From assembly GCA_004154925.1 (NCBI GenBank), contig QJNS01000007.1:496001-560000 (forward strand): a stretch of DNA of 64,000 nt, read 5' to 3'. Below, in pieces: positions 10,353-23,080 of this stretch (position 1 is its first letter; each line of letters starts with the position of its first letter). Source of the DNA: Monosporascus cannonballus (taxonomy: Eukaryota; Ascomycota; Sordariomycetes; Xylariales). A program made the position numbers and the translations under genes. The notes below the pieces were generated by a model, which worked only from the letters and a program-made list of their open reading frames with translations, was not told the DNA's origin and made no database searches.

Positions 10353-13300
10353 TTCGTTTTATTTATTTATCCGTTTAAAGTTTAAATGCACTGGATAATT
10401 TGTAATTTAGACCGATCCGTGCTGTAAGGCCTTGCCAAAACTTAAATGCAAATATCGATTTTCTGTCCGAAATAATTTTTATTGGTAATCCGTATATATT
10501 CAAAATATGTCAGAAAAAAATGTATACCATTTGTTCGGCATCTGCATTCTTATAATATGGTAAAAAGTAAGAAAATTCTGTAAATCGATCGGCGATAACG
10601 AAAATGCTGTTATAATGTACTTTTGTAACTGGATTTTCTGATATAAAAAGTTTGGTAATAATTTCGAATGTAACTAAATATTATAACCGTTTTGCAACCG
10701 ATAATAGCTATGATTCTCCGTATAGTTTATGTTATCGAGCTTTTATTTTAACGCAAACGTCGTATTGCTATATAGTTTTTCGTATCGTTAATTTTCTTTT
10801 TAAAAAAATATATACGTTAAAGCCATTTTAGGGCTTTATAAATCTCGGAATATTTATATAGCTAATGCTTATATATATTTCGTAGTAAATCTTTTTAATA
10901 TTACTTGGGAAATTAAATTTCATTTATTTTGAATTTATTAGAAAATTACCGTTATACTGCTGAACGTTTTTATATGTATATTAAAAAGTATTGCCCGAAT
11001 TATCGTGATTTATTGTAGGCATAAATATTCTTTTATGGTAGTATTAAAAATTATATAATTAATTTTGACCAATTTCCTTTTCGATGTTCCGTTACTTATT
11101 TATGGTGTTTATTTTGCTATTTTTGGACCTTTTCTATGGATAATAACGAAATCAATGTTCGCCAATTTTTTTACGTAATAACGCTATTATCCTATAAGTT
11201 CTATATTAGTAATAAATAGGGTAAAATCTTGATAATCCGTATAAACCTTCATTTAATACAAATTTCCCTTAAGGAAACACCTAAATATTCGGAATGCCTT
11301 AATAATGGTCATAAATTACTTAGCTGGAATACCGTAATTAAACTCGGTTTTTTTCAACTTATATAAGAAAAATGCAATGAGGTATAACTTGCCTTAATTA
11401 TCTTATTATCTAATTTCTACGTTTAATACATAATCCAAAATATCAATTTTTAATTTTACGAAACGTTTTAAATCGTACATATTTAATATTAGTTCGTTAA
11501 TAATTATATCCTTAATATCTTAAAACCTTTTTTCTATTTTAAGCGTTTATATAAATTTTCTCTTTGTAAGTTTTATTATAGATATAACTATTTTACTAAA
11601 GTTTCGAATAAACTTTCTTTGATAATTAGAGAATTTAAGGAATTCTTATATTTTCTTAACTGTAATTAATATTTGCTATTTTGTAACTACAGCGAATTTC
11701 TTAAGGTTTATCTTAATATATCTTAGAATAATAATATGTCCTATATATTTTATTTCCTATACCTAAAATTAATTTTTTCCTATATTTATAAATAACTTTA
11801 CGTTTTATAAAACTCAAAAAACTTTATAAACGTATCTTATACATACTTTTTCCTTTTCTAAGAAAATAAAAATATTATCGAAATAACAAGCGATAAATAT
11901 ATCGAGGTATTCCCGTAATACATAATTAATTATTCGTCAAAAAACTATTAGTACGTTTGTAAATTTTATCGGTATAACCAAATATTTAAATAATCTGTAT
12001 TTCGTCCTAAAAGCTATTTTTTGTTCGTATCCTTTTTGGATTTTAATATAATTATATTTATTTTAAAAATCGAATACTATAAACCATTTAGCTCTGTAAA
12101 ATCGATGTTTTATTTTTATAATCAGGGAGAATAATGTTCTAATTTTAATAATACTATCGTTTAATTGTCGATATTTAACCATATATCGCAATTTTTCGTT
12201 TTTCTTTGGTACGAAAAATATTAGGTAATCTATTAGTAATTTCGAAAATCGAATCCATTTTTTCTATAACCGATCTTTTAGGTATTATTTAAAAGTGCGT
12301 AACATATTCCCGCTAAGATTATAAATAAGGTAAAACTTCGTCGAAAATTCCTCTTTAAGGATTATTTCATAATCCCATTTCCTGTATTCCGGTAATTTCG
12401 TGTCAAGCTCCTTTCGGAAAGACTATTTATACCGGTAATATTATAAAAGCATATTCGTCAAATTCTTTAATTCCCAGGGCTGTTATTTTAAATTATTATT
12501 TCATTATTTTAAATTTGTTTTAATAGTAATAACAAGACATTATATTTTTAATGCCCATCTTTTTTTCGTATAATTTATCTATTTGGGCAATAAGATTTAT
12601 TTCCTATTCGTATACCTATATTTGTCGCCATTTTTGGTCGAATATTAAAACCTTAATTTTTTTATCCGTTAATAAAATATCAGGCGAACTTTATTTAGCC
12701 TGTTTTTTTATTAATTAAAGCCTTATAATAATATATCCATAATTTAGTTAAGATCAAATCGTAACTTTCGAATAAAAAAATATTGAAATTATTTATTTGA
12801 TATTATCTTTAAATAAAAATATCGAAATAATTAATCTTGCGTAAGATTTCCCAGTTATCGTACGGTAATTCCTTACTTTCGACATTTATCGTTATATAGG
12901 GTTATAACTTATATTTTCATACTAATTTAAGCCTATTAACTATATCCGGTATAATATAATTTCCGCTCAGAATTCCGTAATTTGTATATATAAAATAATA
13001 AAGTTATTAATGACTCTTATCGTTATGTTTAAAACCTTTTTTAGGAATTTTTGTTATTCTTTCTCGGTTTTGTTATTTTGCATCTTTCTTATAAATACTT
13101 TTTTTCTTTTAATTTCTCTTCGAATCTATCGAGCTTTATCTGATTTTCTATATATAGCGCGTCGAGTTATTATATATATCGTTATTGCCGGCGTATTAAT
13201 TTTAGTATTTTTTTTACTTATAAATAACTTATTTCTTTATGGTTTCTATTATATCTCAGTATATGTTATATTAATAATCGTTTTAAAGCATGTCGGCAAA

Positions 13301-13531
13301 TTAATCTATTCTTTCTTTAATAAATATTTTTTTGTAAGGGTTTATAATAAATATTAAATAAAAATAAAAATCTGTAATGGTTTTTTAATAATATTTTTTA
13401 TTATATACTAAATTGACTTTTTTATGGTTGGTAGTTATATTACTAATAATAACAAAAAGGGTTTTCTTACAAGCATTATTTTCTCTCGAGCTAAATTTCT
13501 GTTTCGACTAATTGGTAAATATCTCCTAAGG
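10353..13531 (-). pseudogene. C pol remnant: protease, RT, RNase H, integrase core
   Basis: Minus-strand continuation of the gene cut by A. Integrase core and zinc-finger region lie at about 10353-11050, RNase H at about 11100-11480. RT active site Y-F-D-N lies at 11874-11885, again with the second Asp turned to Asn. The protease is upstream near 12900. The pol/gag boundary is taken at 13531, next to the gag stop. No frame longer than a fragment is open; a 115-codon plus-strand frame at 13010-13357 is a shadow. Confidence 0.86.
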
Positions 13532-14985
13532 CTATAAATCGAAGGTATCGATATTATTATTTATCGTTTTTTGTTCCTGGTTCTGTTTGGACAATAAAAT
13601 CCCTTATAATATATACGAGTAATTTTCCTAGAGATATATTATTTCCATTTTTCGTACTTGGGATATTCTCGTCGTCCAGAGTATATAGCATATATTTTGC
13701 CGTATCGATCAAGTATTCCGCGGCAGATTTATTTTGTCTAATTATGGTATTCGCGTAATTATCCTTATAATGCTTTTTGTTATAATCGCAATATTTATTA
13801 AGTTAACTTCCTAGCTTTTCGCATTCCCTGTTAGACCTTTCGGTATAAGAGACCTGGTACGTGTTTAAGCCGAATGATTTTAATAAATTTGTTCCTATTT
13901 TTTTAGTTTTTTAGAATATCCCTTAAATATAGGTTTTTAGTTATCATGATAAGATCTTTTACATGCTTAATACTATATTGCTTTATATCCCATTTTATTG
14001 TAATTAACACATTTAGTTTAGCTTTAGTCCTCTCTATAAATAGCTCTTAGTTCCATAGGTCCTAGTTCCGTGCTGTAAAAATATTACCGCGTTAAAAAAG
14101 TTAATATTAGCCGTATATCAGGGTTTGTTATTATTTCTTTTCTGGTATTTTTAATACACCAGGTGTATTATCGGTTATCGATCTTCATTATTAAAACGAT
14201 ATAATATCATATATAATTAGGACGATTAGGTTTAAAAGACTTTTTTTATATTTCCTCTTTAGGCCTTTAAAGATATATATTAGTAATATCTTTTATTTTT
14301 TATTTGGTTTAAAGATTAACTAAATTAATATATTACCGTAATTAAATATTAAACCTTTTTATTGTAATTATCAAATTTATATTTTCGTTTTTATTTTTCT
14401 ATTTATTATGTCAAAGTGTCGTTAATATTTATTTAAATTATTTATAATTGTTATAAATTCGTAGTATTTTCAGGTTTTGTTTCTCGACAATTAAAGTAAT
14501 ATATTTTTTATAATATGTTTAATGTAAATAACCGGATTTTCGGTAAATTATCAAATTACAAATTCGATTCGGATAAGAAACGTAATTAATTGTATAAAAA
14601 AACATCAAATATATTTAATATTAAATTAAAAATAATTATAACTTAATTTAGATTTTATCGAAAAACCTGGGTGACAAGGTTTAAGAACTTCCTTTAATTT
14701 TTTGGTAGAATTTAGCTCCATAATTTGGTTCGTTCGAAAGGTTTTCCGATTTCGGAAACCTTTTTCTTTTCCTTAAATTTCTTATAGGCGGCTTAAAAGG
14801 TCGTCGTAAAATCACTATTATTTTTCTTAAGCTGGAGAATGCCTTCGTTTATAATATCCAGGCGTCGAAAGAATTTTTTGCGAAAAGAATAAGGCTGCTT
14901 CTTTTCCTTTTCGGATTCCATTCCGGTATCCGATTTATCAGAGATCTGAAAAAAGGGGTTATTTAGGTTATTTGCTAGCAAATAT
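13532..14985 (-). pseudogene. C gag remnant
   Basis: Minus-strand gag ending F-D-L-stop at 13534-13532. The zinc knuckle near 13970-14009 keeps Cys1 (TGT at 14009-14007), while Cys2 and His have become Tyr. The N-terminal part near 14793-14981 is an open 62-codon stretch of charged residues, agreeing with the gag N-terminus of other copies. The start is approximate. Confidence 0.78.
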
Positions 14986-15041
14986 AATATCGGCGATATT
15001 GTTCGAAATTTGACGGTATTACTGAATAAAGGTTTGTACCA

Positions 15042-15353
15042 TATAACGGCTAAAGAGTTTAACCAATTATTAAATCTTAATTATACGAATTTATAAAAAT
15101 ACCGTAAGATTTTAAGTAATAAATATAATAATATATTATGTTTTGTGATACTAAAAGTATCTTAAATAACGAATTATAATTGCAAGCTAAACCGATCTAA
15201 ATAATGGAAATAATAAGCATATATATCTTAATCCGGCTTACTGGCTTATCACCAGTAAAGTTAATGATCCATCACGTCACCTGCTCCACCGTACACTTGT
15301 GGTTGGATCGTGGCAGACCGTTTGTGGAAACCGGAGCTTGTTGGATCGTAACA
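15042..15353 (-). repeat. 5' LTR of element C (reverse, 312 bp)
   Basis: It begins TATAACGGC and ends GGATCGTAACA. The U3 part is less mutated than most LTRs here and matches the U3 of element G's split LTR, but with about one unit of the 35 bp repeat found nearly three times in G. C's other LTR is missing at 2157/2158. Confidence 0.85.
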
Positions 15354-15405
15354 TAAATCTATATTACTAACATTTAATAATTGGTTAAACCGTTTAACCA
15401 TTATA
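15354..15405 (+). repeat. Stub of the 5' LTR of element B
   Basis: The last 52 bp of a forward LTR (degraded ATAAACCCGT region, palindrome, end ACCATTATA) are left after C inserted in it. The rest of this LTR is not visible in the expected place left of C. Confidence 0.75.
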
Positions 15406-15479
15406 TGTTATATGTTTTTATTTAGTAATACGGTTAAACTTTAAGTAATATCGCCGACATTATGTTTACTAGTGGCCAG

Positions 15480-16925
15480 CTCGAACAGCCTATTTACTAG
15501 GTTCTTAAAAACCCGGATATTAAAATGAAATCCGAAAAAGAAAAAAGCAATTTCGTTTTTTTCGAAAAAAGGCTTTTCGACGCCTGGGTATTCTAAATAA
15601 ACGCATTTTTTAACTTAAGAAGAATAATAATAATCTTACGACGTTTATTTTCAGCCATTTATAAAGAACTTAAGAAAAAAAGGCTTTTAAAATTCAGAAA
15701 TTTTTTGGAACAAATTAAGTTATTTAGCTTAATTTTATTCAGGAACCAGAAAAAGTTTTAAACTCTTTCAACCAAAACGTGTTAATAGGACCTTAATTAA
15801 GTTATAATTGTTCTTAATTTAATGGCGAATTTATTTTAGATATTTCTTGTACTTTACTTATTAGATTTATTATACGAATCCAATTTGCGGCTAAAGGGCT
15901 TATCGGAAACGCGGTTATTTGGCTTAAGCCTACTATAAGGAAATATATTATTTTACCAATTAAAAATAAAATTCGAAAAAAATACGAAAATATAACCAAT
16001 ACGAATCATTCAAATAAATATTAACAAAAGTTGTCGAAATATTAAACGAAAGAATAAAAGCCAAAATATATATTTAACAGTTATAGCAAAAGGAATTAAT
16101 ATCCAGTTACGGTACTACGTTTATTTAGCTGGCATCCAAGCTAAATTATCAACAAAAAACGTTAATAGCTAAGGTTTCCGATGGATTAATCAAGGAAATA
16201 CAAAAAAAGCTTTTTAAGTCTAATCGGCCTAATTATTTATTAAAGTATATCGTTATAACAATTAAAATTAACGACGGGCAATGCGCCTGGCGTATTAGAA
16301 ATATCAGAGAAAAAAAATAAGAACAAGTTTCGATATAAAACTAATACCGATATTTTTCGGCGTAATAATATTTCCTATGGTATCGAACCGGGACTTATGG
16401 AATTTAGGATAACGTAAAAAAAGAACTGGAACCAGATTGAATCTTTTAACTGCAATAAAATAGGGCATAAGGCGGCATGGTAAGAAGTACATAAACGATT
16501 TCGCCAAAATAATTAGAAATACGTACTAGGAGGAAAGTTTAAATAAAACAAAAAAAACGGAAGCAAATGTAGGAACAAAATTCGGGCTAAGTACGTATGA
16601 GGTTTACTATGGCGAAAAATTTAATAAGAGATGCGAAAAACTAAAAAGCGGGTTTAACGCAAATTACGATTATAATAAGAAAAATTATAATGATAATTAC
16701 GAGAATACCGCGATTAGAAAAAAGATATATACGCGGAAACCCCTAAAGGATATGGCAAAAAGTATGTAATATATTGCCGACGACGAAAATATTCTGATGA
16801 CCTGAAATGGAAATAATATATTTACGAAAGAATTACCCGTATGTATTATAAGAGATTCGATTTTTTAAACAGAACGGAAAATAATAAGAACGATAAATAA
16901 TAATATGAGCGTTTCCGATTTATAA
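15480..16925 (+). pseudogene. B gag remnant
   Basis: The zinc-knuckle region at 16442-16483 reads S-F-N-C-N-K-I-G-H-K-A-A-W-stop, so Cys2 and the G-H pair survive while Cys1 is Ser and the last Cys column is a stop. The gene ends D-L-stop at 16923-16925. The frame upstream is broken by many stops; the start is approximate. Confidence 0.8.
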
Positions 16926-19900
16926 TCTTAAAAAAACCATATTTATTAGTTAACCGATGTAAACAGCTAGCCTGAAAGAAAGCAGTACCTGTAAAAAGAC
17001 CTTCTTTATTATTACAAAAAATATAATTATTAAATAAAAATGTTACATAAGTATATCGCAAAGAAATATTGCCAAAAAAGTATTATAGATTTTAATTTTC
17101 AACTGTTATTTATTATTAAGCTTAATAAAAAAGTTATTAAAAAAAGAATTAAGATAATGTATAGATAAACTTTAGATCGATAACTAATATAATGCATAAT
17201 ATCATACGGTTAAAACTATAAAAAATAATTTATTTAATAATAAAAACAAGTATAGTAGAATTCAAAGCAACTGGTACAGTTTAAAAGAATAATACCCCGG
17301 CAATAATGATAAATATGACAATTTAACGCGGTATATATAGAAATATAGATCAAGCTCGACAAATTCAAAAAGGAGTTGAAAAAGAAAGTTATTTATAAGA
17401 AAGTCGCAGGATAACGAAACTTAAAACAGTTAGGAACTCCTAAAAAGAGCTTTGAACGTAACAATAAATACTATTAATAACTTTATTATTTTGAATATAC
17501 GAATCGAAACGTATTGGTATATTGCGATAGTATATTGCGGAGCTTTAGACAGAAATTATATTATTTTAAAGATAATTCACCAATTTAAATTGCCACACAG
17601 ATATAACCTAAAATCTTATATAGCAACAAACGTCGAAAGTTAGGAATTCCATTACAATAACGGGAAAATTATACGCAAAATTAATTATTTTGAAACTTTT
17701 GTGTAAGAATAATATTAAATTATAAATTTCGATATAATTGCATTTAAGAATTACGATATAATCTTAGGATTATTATAGATACGATACTACGGAATCATAA
17801 TAAATAAAGGGATTGGTTAAATCAGGTTTCCTTTTATCATATTAATAAAAATTTTAAGATCTGAATATCCGATCGAAAATGGCGATAAATGCAAATATAA
17901 AAATACGACAGAAATTTAATTATCTAAAAAAATAAAACAGAGGAAAAGACAATAAATCCCAAAAAATAGACAACATATTATTGCTGTCATTCCCATAAGA
18001 TTAAAGTAATTAAATAACGATTTAAAATAACCGCGGTAAAGATGAAAGGATTTAACCAATATATTACCCTAATAATATAAATATAAGCAGTTTTTTAGGA
18101 AGGAACTTAACACAAAATTACCAGGATATAACGAATAACGTTATAAAATAATTCTTAAAAAAGGTTTTTCGACAAAGTTTTATCTTGTTTATAATTTCAA
18201 CGGAAATAAATTACACGCTCTTAAAGAATACCTCCAAAATCGGTCATAAAAAATAGACTTAACTTTCGAAATTACAAGGGACATATTTAATGTTTTTTAT
18301 AATAAAGAACGGAAAATTACGGTTTATAGTTAATTATCGATAATTACATCATATTAATACTTTTAAGCACGAAATGAAAAACGAATTGTATAGAACTAAA
18401 TAATTTATAATATTCGATTTTAAAAATCAATATAACCTTCTTACGATTAAGAAATAATATACATAGTAAGTAATTTTTAAAACGAAATACGGATTATTTA
18501 AATATTTAGTTCTATAAATAAGATTAACGAACGTACTAATACCCTTTTAACGGATAATTAATTATTTGTTACGAAAATACCTCGATATTTTTATTACATA
18601 TTACTTTAGCGGTACCTTTAATTTTTAAAAAACGAAGAAAACATATTTAAGATACGTTTATAACATTCTGTACATTTTATAAAATATAAAAATATTGGTT
18701 AATACGAAAAGAAAGTTAAATTTATATCTAAAAAGTAAAATATCTGAAATACGTTATTACTTTAAAACATATTCAAATAAACTTTAGAAAAATCGCTATG
18801 ATTACAGAATAATAAACGCTAACGACGGTTTAAAAGATATATGTATTCTTTGAATTTACTAATTAATACAGATTTTTAATTCGAAACATTAACAAGATAA
18901 TCATATTTTTATATAACCGGACGACAAAATCGTTTAAATAAGTACTCGAAACAAAGAAAATATATTAGAAAATAACGGATATAAATATTAACGAATTCAG
19001 ACTAATTATATACAATTTAAATCGCTTTATTAAATTAAAAACCGATATTCCGAATTACCTCTTAAATAAAATAATTGGATAACGAAACAAATAAAGCCAA
19101 TTATACCTTATTATATTCTTTTCGTATAAATCAAAAAAAGCCGAACTTGATTATAGCATTCTAGATAAGGCATTTATGGTTATTAGTATGGCTTTTCGAA
19201 AATCAAGGTATTTCCTAAAACGAAATTTTTACCAGGTTACGATTTATACGGATTATCAAAATTTTACCCGTTTTACCACAATTACAAAACTTACAAAATG
19301 ATAATTAAAATACGTAAAGAAATGGGCGAACTTCGATTTCGTTATTACTTATAAAAAAAGTTCAAAGAACGGCAGAACCGATATGTTAAGTAGGCGACCA
19401 GACCTTGAAAAAAATTTAGTTAAGGTTAGCTATATAGTTTTTGATATTATTACCAAAACACATTTATGCTTCTGATATATCATGACAATATAGGGAATAC
19501 CTTTTAAGATATATCAGAGAATCTAACAATATAACGACGGTTTTTTAAAAAACCAAAAAACAAGTAAAATGCAGGTTTTAAAAGAACACTAAAAGGACCT
19601 AGTACGAGAAATATACGAATATTAGTTATATAAACATCTAGGAATTCATAAAACTATAAAACGGCTTTAACGTATATATTCTTTTCCTAAAATGAAATTA
19701 ACGGCGCCAAAAATCATATAATAATATAATACTTACGTCAGAACAAAAGTCCGACGATATAACTATATAGAAATTTACAGCTATTATTAGTGATAAAGCG
19801 ATTATAATATTGATTTATATTTAAATATATTATTTACCTTTTCACATTAGAATGTTTTGGTATAGAAATATATTACGATAGTATTTTCGTAATCGTTGAT

Positions 19901-20850
19901 TAATTTATCAAATCTTCTTATTTTTTACTTTATTATAAGAACATAAATACCGAACACCTGGTATATATCTTTTAGATATATTTTCAGTATATACGTGTCA
20001 CTTATGGAAATAATATTAAACAAAAAATTAATACTCGTATTTCAGTTCCCGCAAGGCCTTAGGCAATGAATCGGCTTAAAATATAAATTATTTAGCGTAT
20101 TTATATTTTAAACAAATGAATAAATAAAACAAGTAAAACAAATTTTAATATCGTACTTTCGATATTATATTAATTACGAACAGAATAATTATATTAAAAA
20201 GGTTTGTGTTATTAAAGTAACTTTTAACATTAATATTTAAAAAGAATTGAAATAATATTTATATAGATTAATTTCGGTTTTACTTTAAAAATCTACACAA
20301 ACGTACGTAACGACAGTCTGGATAATATCAAAGTAATCTTTATATTAAAATGATTTAAATAATTATGTTAAAAAATAAAAACAACATTAAATTTTGTAAG
20401 AAATCAAATAATTAGTATTATGATTCGAAAAGATTAAAGAAACTAATTTTCGAAAAAAAGAAAATGGTTTTATTTGGCATAAAGAATATTTGAATAAAAC
20501 GACCTAATAAAAAAGTCGAGGTTAAATATATCGGTCTATATAAAATTGCCAAAAGAAACTTAGAAAATAATTACAAATTGGAGTTTTTACCAAAAGTTAA
20601 ATTCTACTTAATTTCTTATGTTTTCTTACTTAAATTAACGGGAAATATAACTAAAGTATATATGATGTAAGATAATATGGAGGTAAAAGACGATACGATA
20701 TACGAAGTGGAAAAGATATTCGATATCAGAAAAGAAAATAAATTTATATACTATTTAATTAAGTGGAAAAAGTATTCAGATTTCGAAAATATCTGAAAAC
20801 TCGCCAAGAATCTTAGTGGCGTTTAACGCCTGTTAAAGAATTTTCACTAG
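16926..20850 (+). pseudogene. B pol remnant
   Basis: Protease: a 63-codon open stretch at 17452-17643 carries the active-site region, but the catalytic Asp codon is TAT (Tyr) at 17531, followed by C-G-A-L-D. RT: the YxDD site near 18598-18612 reads Y-F-S-G, which G-to-A change cannot explain. RNase H near 19030 keeps the first Asp and has Asn for the second. Integrase spans about 19600-20600. The chromodomain at 20701-20817 is the best preserved of the window, with a single stop at a Trp position. The stop lies at 20848-20850. Confidence 0.88.
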
Positions 20851-21465
20851 TAACGACAGCGCTATTAGAAATAATTGCGTCTTAATTAGTATTTTCCTTA
20901 AATTAGTAGGTGTTACCGATCCCGGACCATTTTATGGGACCAGCGGAAGGAATTAATGCGGCTATAGAAGCCTCGGCGTTAGTTTGTTTTTGACGTTTTT
21001 TCTTTTTCTAACTCCTTTAATAATTGCAATTCTTTTGTAATATTTTTATTCTTTTCTAACGAAAAAAGGGTTTCTGTTTTCGGTAACAGATTAAACGAGT
21101 AATAATTTCGTTTATCTCTTATTAATAACGTTTTTAAAGCTCCAAAAAACATTCTTTTCGTAAAACTCTTTTTTGTTTTAGGGGTTGGTTCTTAACGCGA
21201 ATATTTTCTAGAGATAAAAGGAGAATGCCGGATACGTTATAGAGATATCCGCGTTTAACGCAAACCTTATATTTAAAAATGTTTTCCATTATTTTGCTTT
21301 TTAAACTCTTGGAAAAACATAAAAAATAAGACATAACTTCAAACCTAAAATAGTTAAAAATAAGAAACAGGTTCTGTCAACAAATAGTAAAAAGAAAAAC
21401 CTAACGACAACTTTTAATAATACGAATTAATATCTTAAAGAACGGCTGAATTTACGAAACGAAAT
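20813..21465 (-). pseudogene. Antisense Zn2Cys6-like ORF, subtype Ib (B copy)
   Basis: A 66-codon open stretch (21134-21334) contains the cluster: Tyr, two residues, Cys (21319-21317), six, Ser, eight, Tyr, two, Cys (21262-21260), six, Tyr. Columns 2 and 5 are retained. The middle carries the K-I-M-E-N core shared with A, F and H. The following helical segment (S-L-E-N-I-R...) is closest to the E copy. The expected start near 21465 is no longer ATG; the stop is at 20815-20813. Confidence 0.76.
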
Positions 21466-21501
21466 AATTTTGAGAATAAGATTTTGGAAAAAGGGAGATC
21501 C

Positions 21502-21875
21502 TATTACGACTTAATCGGATTCGGCCTGCAAAAACATTTAAACTAGAGCCAGAGAATTTCGTTATTTCGGATTACGTAACGGGTGATGAGCAGAAATCTG
21601 TTAAATACAAACGATTAATATTAAATAACGGCTTATTAAACCTTTATTAAATAAAAATAAGGAGTAATAATAAAAAAATATATACGCGTATTATTTTTAT
21701 AATTTGGATAATTTAAGGTTATAAGTATTTATTACTATTAATAGTTTGTTATATATTTCCGGTATTACGAAACTTAATTAAGTTATTTTATTGCTTAAAA
21801 GTTTTACGATATTCCTACTAACATAAACCCGTACGAGTTAGGTTTAATAGTTGGTTAAACCATCTAGCCGTCACA
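21502..21875 (+). repeat. 3' LTR of element B (374 bp)
   Basis: It starts TATTACGAC after the purine tract GGAAAAAGGGAGATCC and ends CCGTCACA. The following five bases are TACAT; no left partner is recoverable. Confidence 0.9.
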
Positions 21876-22105
21876 TACATATAGAAGCATATAACTGAAA
21901 AAGAAGTATATTAAAGGTTTCATATCCTTTAAAAAGCCTTCTATAAAAGGTAAAGGTGATAAACCCTTTTTAAATACAGTTAAAAATAATTGTAATAACA
22001 AAATAAGAAAACCTAAATAGGCGAAATTAGTTTCACTAACCGGTTGATGAATTAAACTATAACGTTATTAAGTTTAATATATCTCTCGAGCTGTGAGGAA
22101 TTAAC
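21876..22105. other. Unassigned spacer between LTRs
   Basis: 230 bp that match no part of the chromovirus I can recognise. No open frame of note. It may join with 22503-22805 as a pre-insertion sequence if the LTR between them is a solo insertion. Confidence 0.4.
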
Positions 22106-22502
22106 TGTTATGACCTAACGGTTTTAGCCTCATTACGGACGGTCGAGCTTACGAAAAAAACAAAACCCGACCGCCGCTAAAATATCACGTAACCAGCTTA
22201 AAAGTCTTAAAGTGCTAAGCACCTTAAGCCCTTTAAGCCGGCAAAAAAGCTTAAAAGGCTTAACAAGCTTAAAGGTTTAAGCCGCTTAAGCACCTTAAGC
22301 CAAAATAAAGATATATACGTTCGTTATTTTCTATAATTTAAATAACATCAGCTTGCAATAATAATTTGTTACCTAAGACACCCTTAATATTACGAAACGT
22401 AATACGTTACTATATCCATTGCTTAGAATCCCTCGATACTCCTGCTATCATAAACTCCTACGACTAAGGTTTAATAGTTGGTTAAACCCCCTAGCCCTTA
22501 CA
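22106..22502 (+). repeat. Lone forward LTR (397 bp)
   Basis: It begins TGTTATGACC and ends TAGCCCTTACA. Flanks are TTAAC on the left and TGAAC on the right, an imperfect five-base match. No purine tract before and no gag after, so it is probably a solo LTR left by recombination. It contains AAGC/CTTAA-rich repeats at 22195-22301 and a perfect palindrome at 22468-22488. Confidence 0.82.
22468..22488. terminator. LTR terminal palindrome (example copy)
   Basis: GGTTTAA, a seven-base loop TAGTTGG, then TTAAACC: a perfect stem of seven pairs about 14 bp from the LTR end. It recurs at this place in nearly all LTRs of the window. A role in transcript ending or as a protein site is conjecture. Confidence 0.4.
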
Positions 22503-22805
22503 TGAACATTTAAAATGTTTATAACTTTGAAGAACTTTCCAAAAACAAAATACTGTAATAATTAGTTAAAAAACAAAAATAAAAAATTTAAACAATTGGA
22601 ATCCGAAATCTATATATTCGAAGTATTTAGATATCGGAAGCTTTTAGTATAATTTGCTCTAATATTTTCAGATATTAAAACAGGATAATATATTTTTAAA
22701 TTATTATAAATGTGTTGCAAAACTAACTTCGTGTCTTAATATTTAAGATAATTTAAGTTCCGGAAATGAAGAAAAAGTAATAGAAATAAGTTTTTAAAAG
22801 GAAAT
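22503..22805. other. Unassigned 303 bp before a divergent LTR
   Basis: AT-rich, no domain recognised. It ends in AAAAGGAAA, which resembles a polypurine tract directly before the LTR at 22806. Confidence 0.35.
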
Positions 22806-23080
22806 TATTACGACCTTGATCAAGACTGGTCGCAAGAAACGGTCGGACCTATATGAAAAAAAGCTATATGATTTATATCAAATTTAGTATCAAGATTTAA
22901 GTAAATTTATTTACAACTATTTGTATTTAATGAAATTAATTTTGTAAAAACTTCAAGGTTTTATAAAAGTTTAATTAATTTATATAAGATACATACGTTG
23001 GTTATTTCCATAATTTAAATAATAACTATTTATTATTATATTTCGTTCGTTAAAATACTGAAGTGGGGCGGGGTATTACA
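22806..23080 (+). repeat. Divergent LTR (275 bp)
   Basis: It starts TATTACGACC like the chromovirus LTRs and shares their ACGTTGGTTATTTCCATAATTT block, but ends differently, in GGGGCGGGGTATTACA. Flanks GAAAT and CTCAT do not match, so it is not a simple solo insertion. It may be the 5' LTR of unit D or the 3' LTR of a lost relative. Confidence 0.55.

Larger units (their letters stand above)
10353..15353 (-). mobile_element. Element C, second segment (reverse, gag side and 5' LTR)
   Basis: It continues from 3469 after removal of A: integrase core, RNase H, RT, protease, gag and the reverse 5' LTR at 15042-15353. C sits inside the 5' LTR of element B. Confidence 0.9.
15354..21875 (+). mobile_element. 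Element B: forward chromovirus lacking most of its 5' LTR
   Basis: gag, pol with chromodomain, antisense ORF and a full 3' LTR (21502-21875). RIP-type decay throughout, with some damage that is not RIP-like (RT active site). Confidence 0.9.

Noticed and set aside
13010..13357. 115-codon hydrophobic plus-strand frame, the longest in the window
   Set aside because: It lies antisense to C's degraded pol/gag boundary; its Phe/Leu/Ile-rich composition is what AT-rich decayed sequence gives on the opposite strand.
22106..22502. Perfect target duplication around the lone LTR
   Set aside because: Flanks TTAAC and TGAAC differ by a T/G change that RIP does not produce, so the solo-insertion reading stays unproven.
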